In this document: positions 1 to 4,766 of the stretch, piece by piece
How the letters are laid out: each line of letters opens with the position of its first letter
How positions within the stretch are numbered: position 1 is the stretch's first letter
NCBI GenBank assembly: GCA_026713505.1
Contig: JAPOOH010000583.1
Location: 1-10,614 of the forward strand
Length of the DNA: 10,614 nt
From: Chloroflexota bacterium
Lineage (GTDB): Bacteria; Chloroflexota; Dehalococcoidia; Lucifugimonadales; Australimonadaceae
Direction: 5' to 3'
Translations under genes and position numbers: made by a program
Notes under the pieces: generated by a model
Told to the model about the DNA's origin: nothing
Databases searched by the model: none
The model's input: the letters and a program-made list of their open reading frames with translations, nothing else

Positions 1-11
1 GTCGTCGATGT

Positions 12-1742
12 CTAGGCACGCCTCTTCCTCCTTGCACCTGCTCCACCGAAACCGACTGGAGTCTTTGCTTCAGTTTCAAGCCATAATAAAGGATAAGTAA
101 GTGCATCGAAGCCATGATCAGAGCCAACAATCTTATCGTTATCGTCGGCGTATAATGACTTCAGTTCATCAGGTGTAGATAAAGGAAGTTTATCTCGAGC
201 AAGTATAGGATCAAGGTTACAACGCATGCTACGATTGAATACAATACCGTTCGTTTCTCCATTGAGTGTCCTTTCAAGCAAGTTCTGTAATAGATGAACC
301 CGATTCATTACGGAGGTAGACGACTTCTTCGTCATTATAGTCGGTATCTGGCAATGCTTCTTGAGTAGCATCTGTTCGTTTTCATCGTTGTCAATGACTG
401 TTTGGGCTACTCGTTCGTCCGTATGTTCGTTAATAGCATTACCTAACTGAATGGTATCGTATTTGCTGTGTCGGAATTCTCTGTGAACATAGACTTGCTT
501 TGTTCGTCTGTGGATGCCGAACCAGACGCAGACTGATGGGGATTTAATCCCGAAGTCCACACCGCGATACCAGATGTAAGGCGATAAGTCTTTCGGTTCG
601 TCCACAAAATGAAGTTGAGGGTCGAGTTTGAACAACTTACCTGCAATATCAGCCCAAAGGCCTTTAAAGTATAGATCATGACTAATGCCCTCCAGACTTG
701 TGTCCAGATTACCGATGACTGTTCCGCCTACTTGAGTTTGATCACCCCGCCTGTCATAATAGAGTGGGTTGTCTTCAAAGCCAAAGTTTATCAGTTCTAA
801 TTTACCTGCTTCGGCCATCTTCAGGATCCAGTGTTCGGAGTCAGGCGCTGGGTTGCAGTCGGCATACAGTCGACCGTATTGATTACCGTCTGCGTCTTTA
901 AGTCCGCCCAAGTCTCCGGCACATCGAGTCAACATCTTCATAAAGGTCTGTTCGTCTATCGTCTCTAGCTGGCTTGCATAGATAACATCATAAGCCGTCC
1001 CTAGCAGTCGGTCATCGCGATTGAGCCCGCCCAGAACCATTTCGCCTTCGTTTATTCCCAGGCTGGTAAAGTTGCGAGCCCCACCCCGACCTATTGCACT
1101 GATAGGACTGATAGGATCTTCAAGATGATACTTAGATAAATAGGTGAGATCCTTTCGTATAGTTTCTTTTAAGTCAACTGCGTCTGATCTAACGACTAAC
1201 GAACGCATGCCTGGATTATCGAAGTGGAGGGAGACAAGGTCTTCCAATCCCAACATCGTCTTCCCACATCTGGTCGGTCCAGCCATTACTAATGGGAGAC
1301 ACTTCGACCGTCGGCTTTTCACTTTGATAGAGTTGTCGGAAGTAAAGGGAAGTAGTTCGGGATTACGCCAGCCATCATAGCCGACAGTTGATGTTTCGAT
1401 GTTCGGTGTTTCGGTGCGTGGGATCTTCTTCCAGTCCAACCCCAACTTTGCCTTGAACCCTGGTGCCACTTCATTACTACGAAAGCCATTTTCAATAGCC
1501 ATGTCGGCAAGTGTATCAAGATTCTCGACCATGTCTTCAGGAACGAAGAAGTCGGTGATGTCGCAGTTGTAGGCATTGGCCAGTTTATGTAAGGTCTTCA
1601 TTTCGGGATTATACTTACCGGCTTCCAAGTTATGGATATGTGGTTGCGTGGTGCCGGCCTTCCGAGCCGCCTGTAGTTGCGTCCACCCAGCCATTAGCCG
1701 ATATGCCCGAAGTCTGTATTTATTTGGTTTAAGATGTTCCAT
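12..1742 (-). CDS. Phage terminase large subunit with an N-terminal XRE-type HTH domain
   Basis: This is the DNA-packaging motor: an ATPase that pumps phage DNA into proheads and a nuclease that cuts it. Residues about 9-66 form an XRE/Cro-type helix-turn-helix (TQLQAARKAG, then TTQPHIHNLEAGKYNP), which terminases usually lack. The ATPase follows: Walker A GPTRCGKT at 155-162, a Walker B-like strand YDVIYASQLE at 251-260 with E260 the likely catalytic glutamate, and a coupling motif DCNP near 295-298. The RuvC-like nuclease has candidate acidic residues D396 (GVDFG), D451 and D546 (DHGFDALTY). The C-terminus is basic (ARRKRRA). ATG at 1742 is the first possible start, because an in-frame TAG lies three codons upstream, yet no Shine-Dalgarno sequence precedes it. 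No separate small terminase gene is adjacent, so the HTH may recognise the packaging site; that role is inference. By eye the gene is richer in G+C than the rest of the window. Confidence 0.93.
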   Translation of the reverse strand: MEHLKPNKYRLRAYRLMAGWTQLQAARKAGTTQPHIHNLEAGKYNPEMKTLHKLANAYNCDITDFFVPEDMVENLDTLADMAIENGFRSNEVAPGFKAKLGLDWKKIPRTETPNIETSTVGYDGWRNPELLPFTSDNSIKVKSRRSKCLPLVMAGPTRCGKTMLGLEDLVSLHFDNPGMRSLVVRSDAVDLKETIRKDLTYLSKYHLEDPISPISAIGRGGARNFTSLGINEGEMVLGGLNRDDRLLGTAYDVIYASQLETIDEQTFMKMLTRCAGDLGGLKDADGNQYGRLYADCNPAPDSEHWILKMAEAGKLELINFGFEDNPLYYDRRGDQTQVGGTVIGNLDTSLEGISHDLYFKGLWADIAGKLFKLDPQLHFVDEPKDLSPYIWYRGVDFGIKSPSVCVWFGIHRRTKQVYVHREFRHSKYDTIQLGNAINEHTDERVAQTVIDNDENEQMLLKKHCQIPTIMTKKSSTSVMNRVHLLQNLLERTLNGETNGIVFNRSMRCNLDPILARDKLPLSTPDELKSLYADDNDKIVGSDHGFDALTYPLLWLETEAKTPVGFGGAGARRKRRA

Positions 1743-1784
1743 AAGATTGATCTATTATATTGAGTCTATATTTGAATTGCTTCA

Positions 1785-1926
1785 AGGGTAGACAGCTGGC
1801 TCGCGGAAGTCGACCATCTACCCCATCAGCTTTAGGAGGCACACCGGATGAAGCAAGTTATCCGATGCGTTAATCAAAGTCAGGAACACTTCGATTAAAT
1901 AGTGCGAGTCTCCGCCTCTGACTCAC
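1785..1926 (-). other. Structured RNA leader upstream of the terminase gene
   Basis: The 237 bases between the terminase start and the upstream terminator hold no convincing gene but several stems when read as minus-strand RNA. P1 pairs 1920-1926 with 1904-1910 (7 bp, one G-U). P3 pairs 1860-1869 with 1840-1849 (10 bp, two G-U, 10-nt loop). P4 pairs 1816-1824 with 1785-1793 (9 bp, a G-U pair at each end), with a smaller stem possible inside it. A competing pairing of 1918-1923 with 1878-1883 (AGTCAG/CTGACT) would disrupt P1. The P1 loop contains GAGGC, which is complementary to GCCUC just after P3. Several helices depend on G-U pairs, which fits RNA better than a DNA palindrome. No known RNA family was recognised. 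It could be a cis-regulatory leader, a small RNA, or a packaging site that also looks structured. Confidence 0.5.
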
Positions 1927-1938
1927 GATAGTTTTATC

Positions 1939-1958
1939 TGTTATCATTAATTATAACA
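1939..1958. promoter_or_regulatory. Putative operator dyad over the terminase promoter -10 box
   Basis: TGTTAT (1939-1944) and ATAACA (1953-1958) are perfect 6-bp inverted arms with an 8-bp spacer. They cover the -10 box and the expected transcription start of the terminase promoter. A dyad with the same 8-bp spacing covers the replication gene promoter at 4363-4384, although the arms differ in sequence. AT-rich dyads of this size can arise by chance, so the call is tentative. Confidence 0.35.
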
Positions 1959-1979
1959 CCTTCCGTTATACAAAGTCAA
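1950..1979 (-). promoter_or_regulatory. Sigma-70 type promoter for the terminase leader
   Basis: On the minus strand TTGACT (1979-1974) is followed after 18 bp by a perfect TATAAT (1955-1950). Transcription should start near 1943, giving an untranslated leader of about 200 nt before the terminase ATG. The promoter begins immediately after the terminator of the preceding small-gene operon, as expected for a new transcription unit. Confidence 0.75.
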
Positions 1980-1980
1980 C

Positions 1981-2009
1981 AAAAAAGGGGTGACCGTTAT
2001 GGCCACCCC
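1981..2009 (-). terminator. Intrinsic terminator after the small-gene operon
   Basis: On the minus strand GGGGTG (2009-2004) pairs with CACCCC (1992-1987). After one mismatch, two more G-C pairs close a 5-nt loop. Six T residues (1986-1981) follow directly. It lies 25 bp past the stop codon of the 64-aa gene and directly ahead of the terminase promoter, so it separates the two transcription units. Confidence 0.85.
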
Positions 2010-2034
2010 GCTACGACTGCGTTAAACAGTAATA

Positions 2035-2229
2035 TTATTTCCGATCCTTTTTGTGAATTCTATCTATGATCTCCAGACATGTCTTTTTCGGACCTGTGTA
2101 TAGCGTCCGAAGAAAACCGAACGGAGTCAATCCCCTGATACAAGGCTTCGTTTCCTCATCTTCGTAAAAATAGATATCAGAGTAATGATTAGTGTTGACG
2201 ATTCTATCGCCAATTCTAATTGTAGCCAT
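2035..2229 (-). CDS. Small phage protein of unknown function (64 aa)
   Basis: This short hydrophilic protein starts MATIRIGDRIVNTNHYSDIYF. The alternating beta pattern followed by a C-terminal helix (CLEIIDRIHKKDRK) resembles small single-domain phage proteins, but I cannot assign a family. There is no signal peptide or membrane segment. The ATG has a good ribosome site (GGAGG at 2237-2241, 7-nt spacing) and overlaps the stop of the upstream gene as TAATG, so the two are probably translationally coupled. The gene is followed by a clear intrinsic terminator. It occupies the place just before the terminase where a small terminase subunit is often found, but nothing in it suggests a DNA-binding HTH. 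Confidence 0.75.
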   Translation of the reverse strand: MATIRIGDRIVNTNHYSDIYFYEDEETKPCIRGLTPFGFLRTLYTGPKKTCLEIIDRIHKKDRK

Positions 2230-2420
2230 TATTTTTCCTCCGTTATATGAGTTCGTTTGACTACATCTATCGGCTCATTACAACCTTCTTGTTGAATAGC
2301 AATACGCTCGTCTACCTCGTGTTGACGCTGTTTAATACTGTCGGAAGCAGCGTTTGCTTTCAGTTGATTTGCCGACACACCTTTTCGTCGGGCGGCTTGT
2401 TCATTCTTGAGTAAAGACAT
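2229..2420 (-). CDS. Small charged phage protein of unknown function (63 aa)
   Basis: The product is a very hydrophilic, probably helical protein. It has a basic N-terminal half (LLKNEQAARRKGVSANQLKA) and a Glu/Gln-rich second half. I recognise no domain. It starts at an ATG with AGGAGG at 2427-2432 (6-nt spacing) and ends in a TAATG overlap with the next gene. It is the first gene of a two-gene operon that probably starts from the promoter at 2629-2657, inside the dyad region. Confidence 0.7.
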   Translation of the reverse strand: MSLLKNEQAARRKGVSANQLKANAASDSIKQRQHEVDERIAIQQEGCNEPIDVVKRTHITEEK

Positions 2421-2454
2421 TGTATTCCTCCTAGGAAATTCGAAGAGTATTAAT

Positions 2455-2473
2455 AAAAAAGAGAATTTCTCTT
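2455..2473 (-). terminator. Weak hairpin with U-tract ahead of the small-gene operon
   Basis: On the minus strand AAGAGA (2473-2468) pairs with TCTCTT (2464-2459) across an AAT loop and runs into a T-tract (2460-2455). The stem is short and AU-rich. It lies 250 bp past the end of the replication gene and 35 bp before the 63-aa gene. It could weakly end the replication-gene transcript, or act as an attenuator in the operon's leader. Confidence 0.4.
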
Positions 2474-2512
2474 GCTTATTGAATAACTTCTTGTATTTTA
2501 TACTATGGCTTA

Positions 2513-2714
2513 AGTGTAAAATATTGTTACATTTTTACAAACCGTGATGGCCTTAGTGATACTGCGGGTTTATAGTGTAATTTTTAGTGTTTACAAATCA
2601 TTTATTTTCCTTACATTTAAAGTAAATGAATGTAAAAGTGTTAATTTACACTGTCAACCCCCGCTACCACTAGCGCCAACACGGTTTCGTAAAATGTAAC
2701 AACATTTTAACACT
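2513..2714. repeat. Set of six AGTGTWWA octamers inside the dyad
   Basis: AGTGTAAA (2513), AGTGTAAT (2574), AGTGTTTA (2586) and AGTGTTAA (2637) lie on the plus strand. AGTGTAAA (2652-2645) and AGTGTTAA (2714-2707) lie on the minus strand. Two copies facing each other form AGTGT-6 bp-ACACT (2637-2652), which lies in the spacer of the promoter at 2629-2657. AGTGTATx also occurs twice, facing inward, over the replication gene promoter (4363-4384). The set looks like binding sites for one phage protein, either an initiator or a repressor. Confidence 0.5.
2629..2657 (-). promoter_or_regulatory. Sigma-70 type promoter for the two small genes
   Basis: On the minus strand a perfect TTGACA (2657-2652) is followed after 17 bp by TACATT (2634-2629). 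Start of transcription is expected near 2622, about 200 nt before the 63-aa gene. The spacer contains the facing AGTGT/ACACT arms, so a protein bound there would block RNA polymerase. The mirror position in the other arm of the dyad carries only a decayed version (TTTATA-17-TACAAA on the plus strand). Confidence 0.6.
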
Positions 2715-2722
2715 ATACCCCG

Positions 2723-4159
2723 CTATAAACTAACACCACTATCAGCAATGTTAAGAAAGTTCTGATATGATTCAGAACAACCATAAAGTCCACGCTTGAT
2801 TTTGAATAAAACACCTTTTGTCACAAGTCGGTCAAGTATTACTCGGGCATTACTGCCGCTGAACTCTTTATCAATTTCACTTGTCCGTAATTGTGTATCA
2901 GGTTTATCAAACATCTTTAACACTTCATCTTCTTGATCCGTAAATGGCTTATCAAATTCCATATCAGACTCTTCATTTTCTTGTATACTCCAAATACCGC
3001 CATTGAGTAGAGCCATCGGATATTCAGCCTGAATAATTTCTCTACCTGATATGTGGAGCATTACTTGATCTTCTTTCTTACTAAATAATAAAAGATTATC
3101 ACAGCCTGCTTGCATACCTGTCGACCCTTGTATCTGATTGAACGGATTTTCGGGGTCGATTTGTTTCCGGGTGTGTGTGACCAATACAATAGCAACTTTT
3201 TTCCTTTGTGCCAACTGTCTGATTGGGACTAATGCTTCATAATCTGTATCATATGAAGTTTTACCTCTGTTATCAAGCACATCGGGTCTTGCATGGATCC
3301 AAGTATCAATAAACACTACATCGGCTTCTTTTTCGTCTATCAACTTTTCAAGTATTCTGATACCTGCAGTATCAAGTTTCAGCCTATTAGTGTCATCAAT
3401 AACATGAATATTATCGGGAGGAAGTCCTCCGTCAAGTATTAAATGAGCCCTTCTTTTTAACGACCGTAATGAATCATCAAATGCCATGAATATAACATTT
3501 GATTTCTTTTCTATATCAATAGCGTTTAATGCTTTCCCTTGCATAGCAATAGCAAACGCCAAATTCCAACAAAAGAATGATTTACCGATCTTCGAAGGTC
3601 CTGCAAGTATAGTAAGGCCATCAACAATAACATCTGGAACATAATGAGTAAGTTCTTCGAACTCTTTAGTAGCCAGATCTTGCATCGTTATCTGTGATAG
3701 ACCTTCTTTGCTGTCGCCTAACATTGAATCTGCATTATCAATCATACTTGATATTACACTATTGATAGGCGTTTCAAGGTTTCTAGCACCTGTAGATAAC
3801 AGACTGCAATTTGCAACGACTTGCCTTCTCATAGACATTTCCGCCACAATCTTTGCGTAATAGATTGTATTTTCTGTTTCGACAATCACTGTCTGCAATT
3901 CATATAGATGTGGCGAACCTCCTGCTCTTCGTAGGCCGCCCGACTTTTTTAGGTGGTCGGCAACTAAGACGGCATCACATGCGCCGAGTTGATCATAAAC
4001 TTCTAGGATGCCTCGATAGATTAATTGATTATCAACCGTGCCGAAGTCTTCTGGTGCAAGTAATATACGAACATCAGAAATTTTACTAGCGTCGACAAGT
4101 AAACAACCAATGACTAATTTCTCTTCTTCGGGTGAATATAAATTATCTTGGGACTGCAT
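2723..4159 (-). CDS. Replication ATPase: DnaB N-terminal domain plus RepA-type RecA-fold ATPase
   Basis: This is probably the phage replicative helicase or helicase-like initiator. Residues about 5-115 match the helical N-terminal domain of DnaB (SPEEEKLVIGCLLVD near the start, then LLAPEDFGTVDNQLIYRGI). Residues about 175-385 are a RecA-fold ATPase of the RepA/AAA_25 kind, with Walker A GPSKIGKS at 187-194, Walker B VVFID at 281-285 and the strand ending VLVTHT near 325-330. A C-terminal winged-helix-like segment (about 408-462, TSEIDKEFSGSNARVILDRL) could bind DNA. The 478-aa length fits DnaB-like helicases, but the ATPase core looks more like RepA than DnaB. The ATG has an AAGGA site (4166-4170, 6-nt spacing). 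A strong promoter lies about 210 nt upstream, and the candidate origin directly follows the stop codon. Confidence 0.88.
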   Translation of the reverse strand: MQSQDNLYSPEEEKLVIGCLLVDASKISDVRILLAPEDFGTVDNQLIYRGILEVYDQLGACDAVLVADHLKKSGGLRRAGGSPHLYELQTVIVETENTIYYAKIVAEMSMRRQVVANCSLLSTGARNLETPINSVISSMIDNADSMLGDSKEGLSQITMQDLATKEFEELTHYVPDVIVDGLTILAGPSKIGKSFFCWNLAFAIAMQGKALNAIDIEKKSNVIFMAFDDSLRSLKRRAHLILDGGLPPDNIHVIDDTNRLKLDTAGIRILEKLIDEKEADVVFIDTWIHARPDVLDNRGKTSYDTDYEALVPIRQLAQRKKVAIVLVTHTRKQIDPENPFNQIQGSTGMQAGCDNLLLFSKKEDQVMLHISGREIIQAEYPMALLNGGIWSIQENEESDMEFDKPFTDQEDEVLKMFDKPDTQLRTSEIDKEFSGSNARVILDRLVTKGVLFKIKRGLYGCSESYQNFLNIADSGVSL

Positions 4160-4204
4160 AATTTTTCCTTTTTAATTAGAATAGTATAACCTCTCCAAGA
4201 GTCC

Positions 4205-4296
4205 CCTTTATAGTAGACGAACAATACACTTGTGCATTCTCTTTTATATTCAGTAGGGGAGACGAGCCTACTATACCCGCCTCCACAATATAAAGG
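4205..4296 (-). other. Leader of the replication gene with mutually exclusive stems
   Basis: In minus-strand RNA the segment 4216-4205 can pair in two ways. CUACUAUA (4216-4209) is complementary to UAUAGUAG (4275-4268), and UAUAAAGG (4212-4205) is complementary to CCUUUAUA (4296-4289). The two 8-bp helices share bases 4209-4212 and cannot both form in full. A third local hairpin pairs AGUAGG (4272-4267) with CCUACU (4257-4252) and competes with the first. The segment lies inside the untranslated leader of the replication gene, about 35 nt before its ribosome site. This suggests a regulated leader, but no known riboswitch class was recognised and no U-tract terminator follows. Confidence 0.45.
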
Positions 4297-4362
4297 AGTC
4301 TTCTGGATCCTAAATAAAAAGGAAATAGAAGGGCACTTAAAGAAAAAATAAATTTAACTTAA

Positions 4363-4384
4363 AGTGTATGTTATATTATACACT
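4363..4384. promoter_or_regulatory. Putative operator dyad over the replication gene promoter
   Basis: AGTGTAT (4363-4369) and ATACACT (4378-4384) are perfect 7-bp inverted arms separated by 8 bp, covering the -10 box and the start point. Repressors typically bind such dyads. The arms share AGTGT with the octamers at 2513-2714. The 89-aa HTH-like protein encoded directly upstream is the natural candidate to bind here, by position only. Confidence 0.55.
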
Positions 4385-4403
4385 CTACAAACGAAAAAGT
4401 CAA
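4375..4403 (-). promoter_or_regulatory. Sigma-70 type promoter for the replication gene
   Basis: On the minus strand TTGACT (4403-4398) is followed after exactly 17 bp by a perfect TATAAT (4380-4375). Transcription should begin near 4368, leaving a leader of about 210 nt. The -35 box lies 13 bp past the stop codon of the 89-aa gene, so the replication gene can be expressed independently of the upstream operon. Confidence 0.8.
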
Positions 4404-4416
4404 GTTTAATTCATTA

Positions 4417-4686
4417 TTATTTAAGACCCCTTTCCATCATCATTTTATTGATTTTATGGAAAATCTTGCTAGGGGAGATGTTATATTCAGTGCAGAAAGA
4501 AAAAAGGTGGAAAGAAGTAATTGCTCTAGTGCTTGATCCGAATAATTTCTCTGGGTGTTCAATGTTCCAGATCTTACATAATTCTTTTTCTGTAATACCT
4601 TTTTCTTTGATAATGCCTTTCAGAATTAACTTGACTTGCTTCGTCCAAAAATACTCTTGACTTGATGTGCCATTGCTACCTGCCAT
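4417..4686 (-). CDS. Small HTH-like protein, possible phage regulator (89 aa)
   Basis: The start at 4686 was chosen because AAGGAGG lies at 4695-4701 with 8-nt spacing. An ATG 26 codons further upstream (4764) has no such site and would add a basic, low-quality extension. The protein is helical and basic. KLILKGIIKEKGITEKELCK followed by an ISPSKIFHK segment has the pattern of a small helix-turn-helix regulator, and it faintly recalls the DUF6471 type, but the family match is weak. No nuclease or membrane features are visible. It follows the tail gene by 80 bp without an obvious intrinsic terminator, so late transcripts may reach it. Its position next to the replication gene promoter and dyad suggests it regulates that promoter; this is inference. 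Confidence 0.7.
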   Translation of the reverse strand: MAGSNGTSSQEYFWTKQVKLILKGIIKEKGITEKELCKIWNIEHPEKLFGSSTRAITSFHLFSFCTEYNISPSKIFHKINKMMMERGLK

Positions 4687-4766
4687 ATTAATATCCTCCT
4701 TAAAAGTGTGCGGTGTGTATACCCCCTCTCGTAGTTTTAAACTGCGTGTCGCACGTTCTCGCAAGG

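Larger units (their letters stand above)
2511..2716. repeat. Imperfect dyad of about 200 bp, candidate replication origin or control locus
   Basis: The noncoding stretch between the replication gene and the 63-aa gene is an inverted duplication centred near 2613. Matching words in the two arms, right plus strand against left minus strand, are TTACACT (2646-2652 / 2574-2580), CCCGC (2660-2664 / 2564-2568), CACTA (2668-2672 / 2554-2558), CACGGTTT (2680-2687 / 2539-2546) and TGTAACAA (2695-2702 / 2524-2531), followed by ATTTT and ACACT. All these pairs have nearly the same midpoint, so order and spacing are kept with only small indels, although many bases between them differ. The inner 60 bp are very AT-rich. 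A position beside a DnaB-like replication gene suggests an origin; that function is inference. Confidence 0.65.

Noticed and set aside
1754..1759. A second TATAAT just ahead of the terminase ATG
   Set aside because: There is no acceptable -35 box at 16-18 bp, and a strong complete promoter lies upstream. A leaderless transcript cannot be fully excluded.
1785..1824. A 9-bp closing stem that looks like a tRNA acceptor stem
   Set aside because: Only 22 nt lie between the arms, with no room for D, anticodon and T arms, and no CCA follows.
1870..1947. A 25-codon minus-strand reading frame (MITDKTIVSQRRR...) in the terminase leader
   Set aside because: It starts next to the -10 box with no ribosome site, has no recognisable features, and overlaps the paired RNA regions. 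A leader peptide is possible but not supported.
2513..2714. CRISPR-like array suggested by repeated AGTGTWWA words
   Set aside because: The repeats are only 8 bp, irregularly spaced and in both orientations. They fit protein-binding sites, not CRISPR repeats and spacers.
4364..4660. A 98-codon plus-strand open frame with hydrophobic segments
   Set aside because: It is antisense to the 89-aa gene, has no ribosome site, and its hydrophobic look comes from reading an AT-rich gene backwards.
4687..4764. A 26-residue N-terminal extension of the 89-aa protein from the ATG at 4764
   Set aside because: The internal ATG at 4686 has a near-perfect AAGGAGG at good spacing, while the upstream ATG has none.
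4687..4766. Possible terminator after the giant tail gene
   Set aside because: Short GC-rich dyads are present (for example CGTG-CACG), but no stem is followed by a U-tract.
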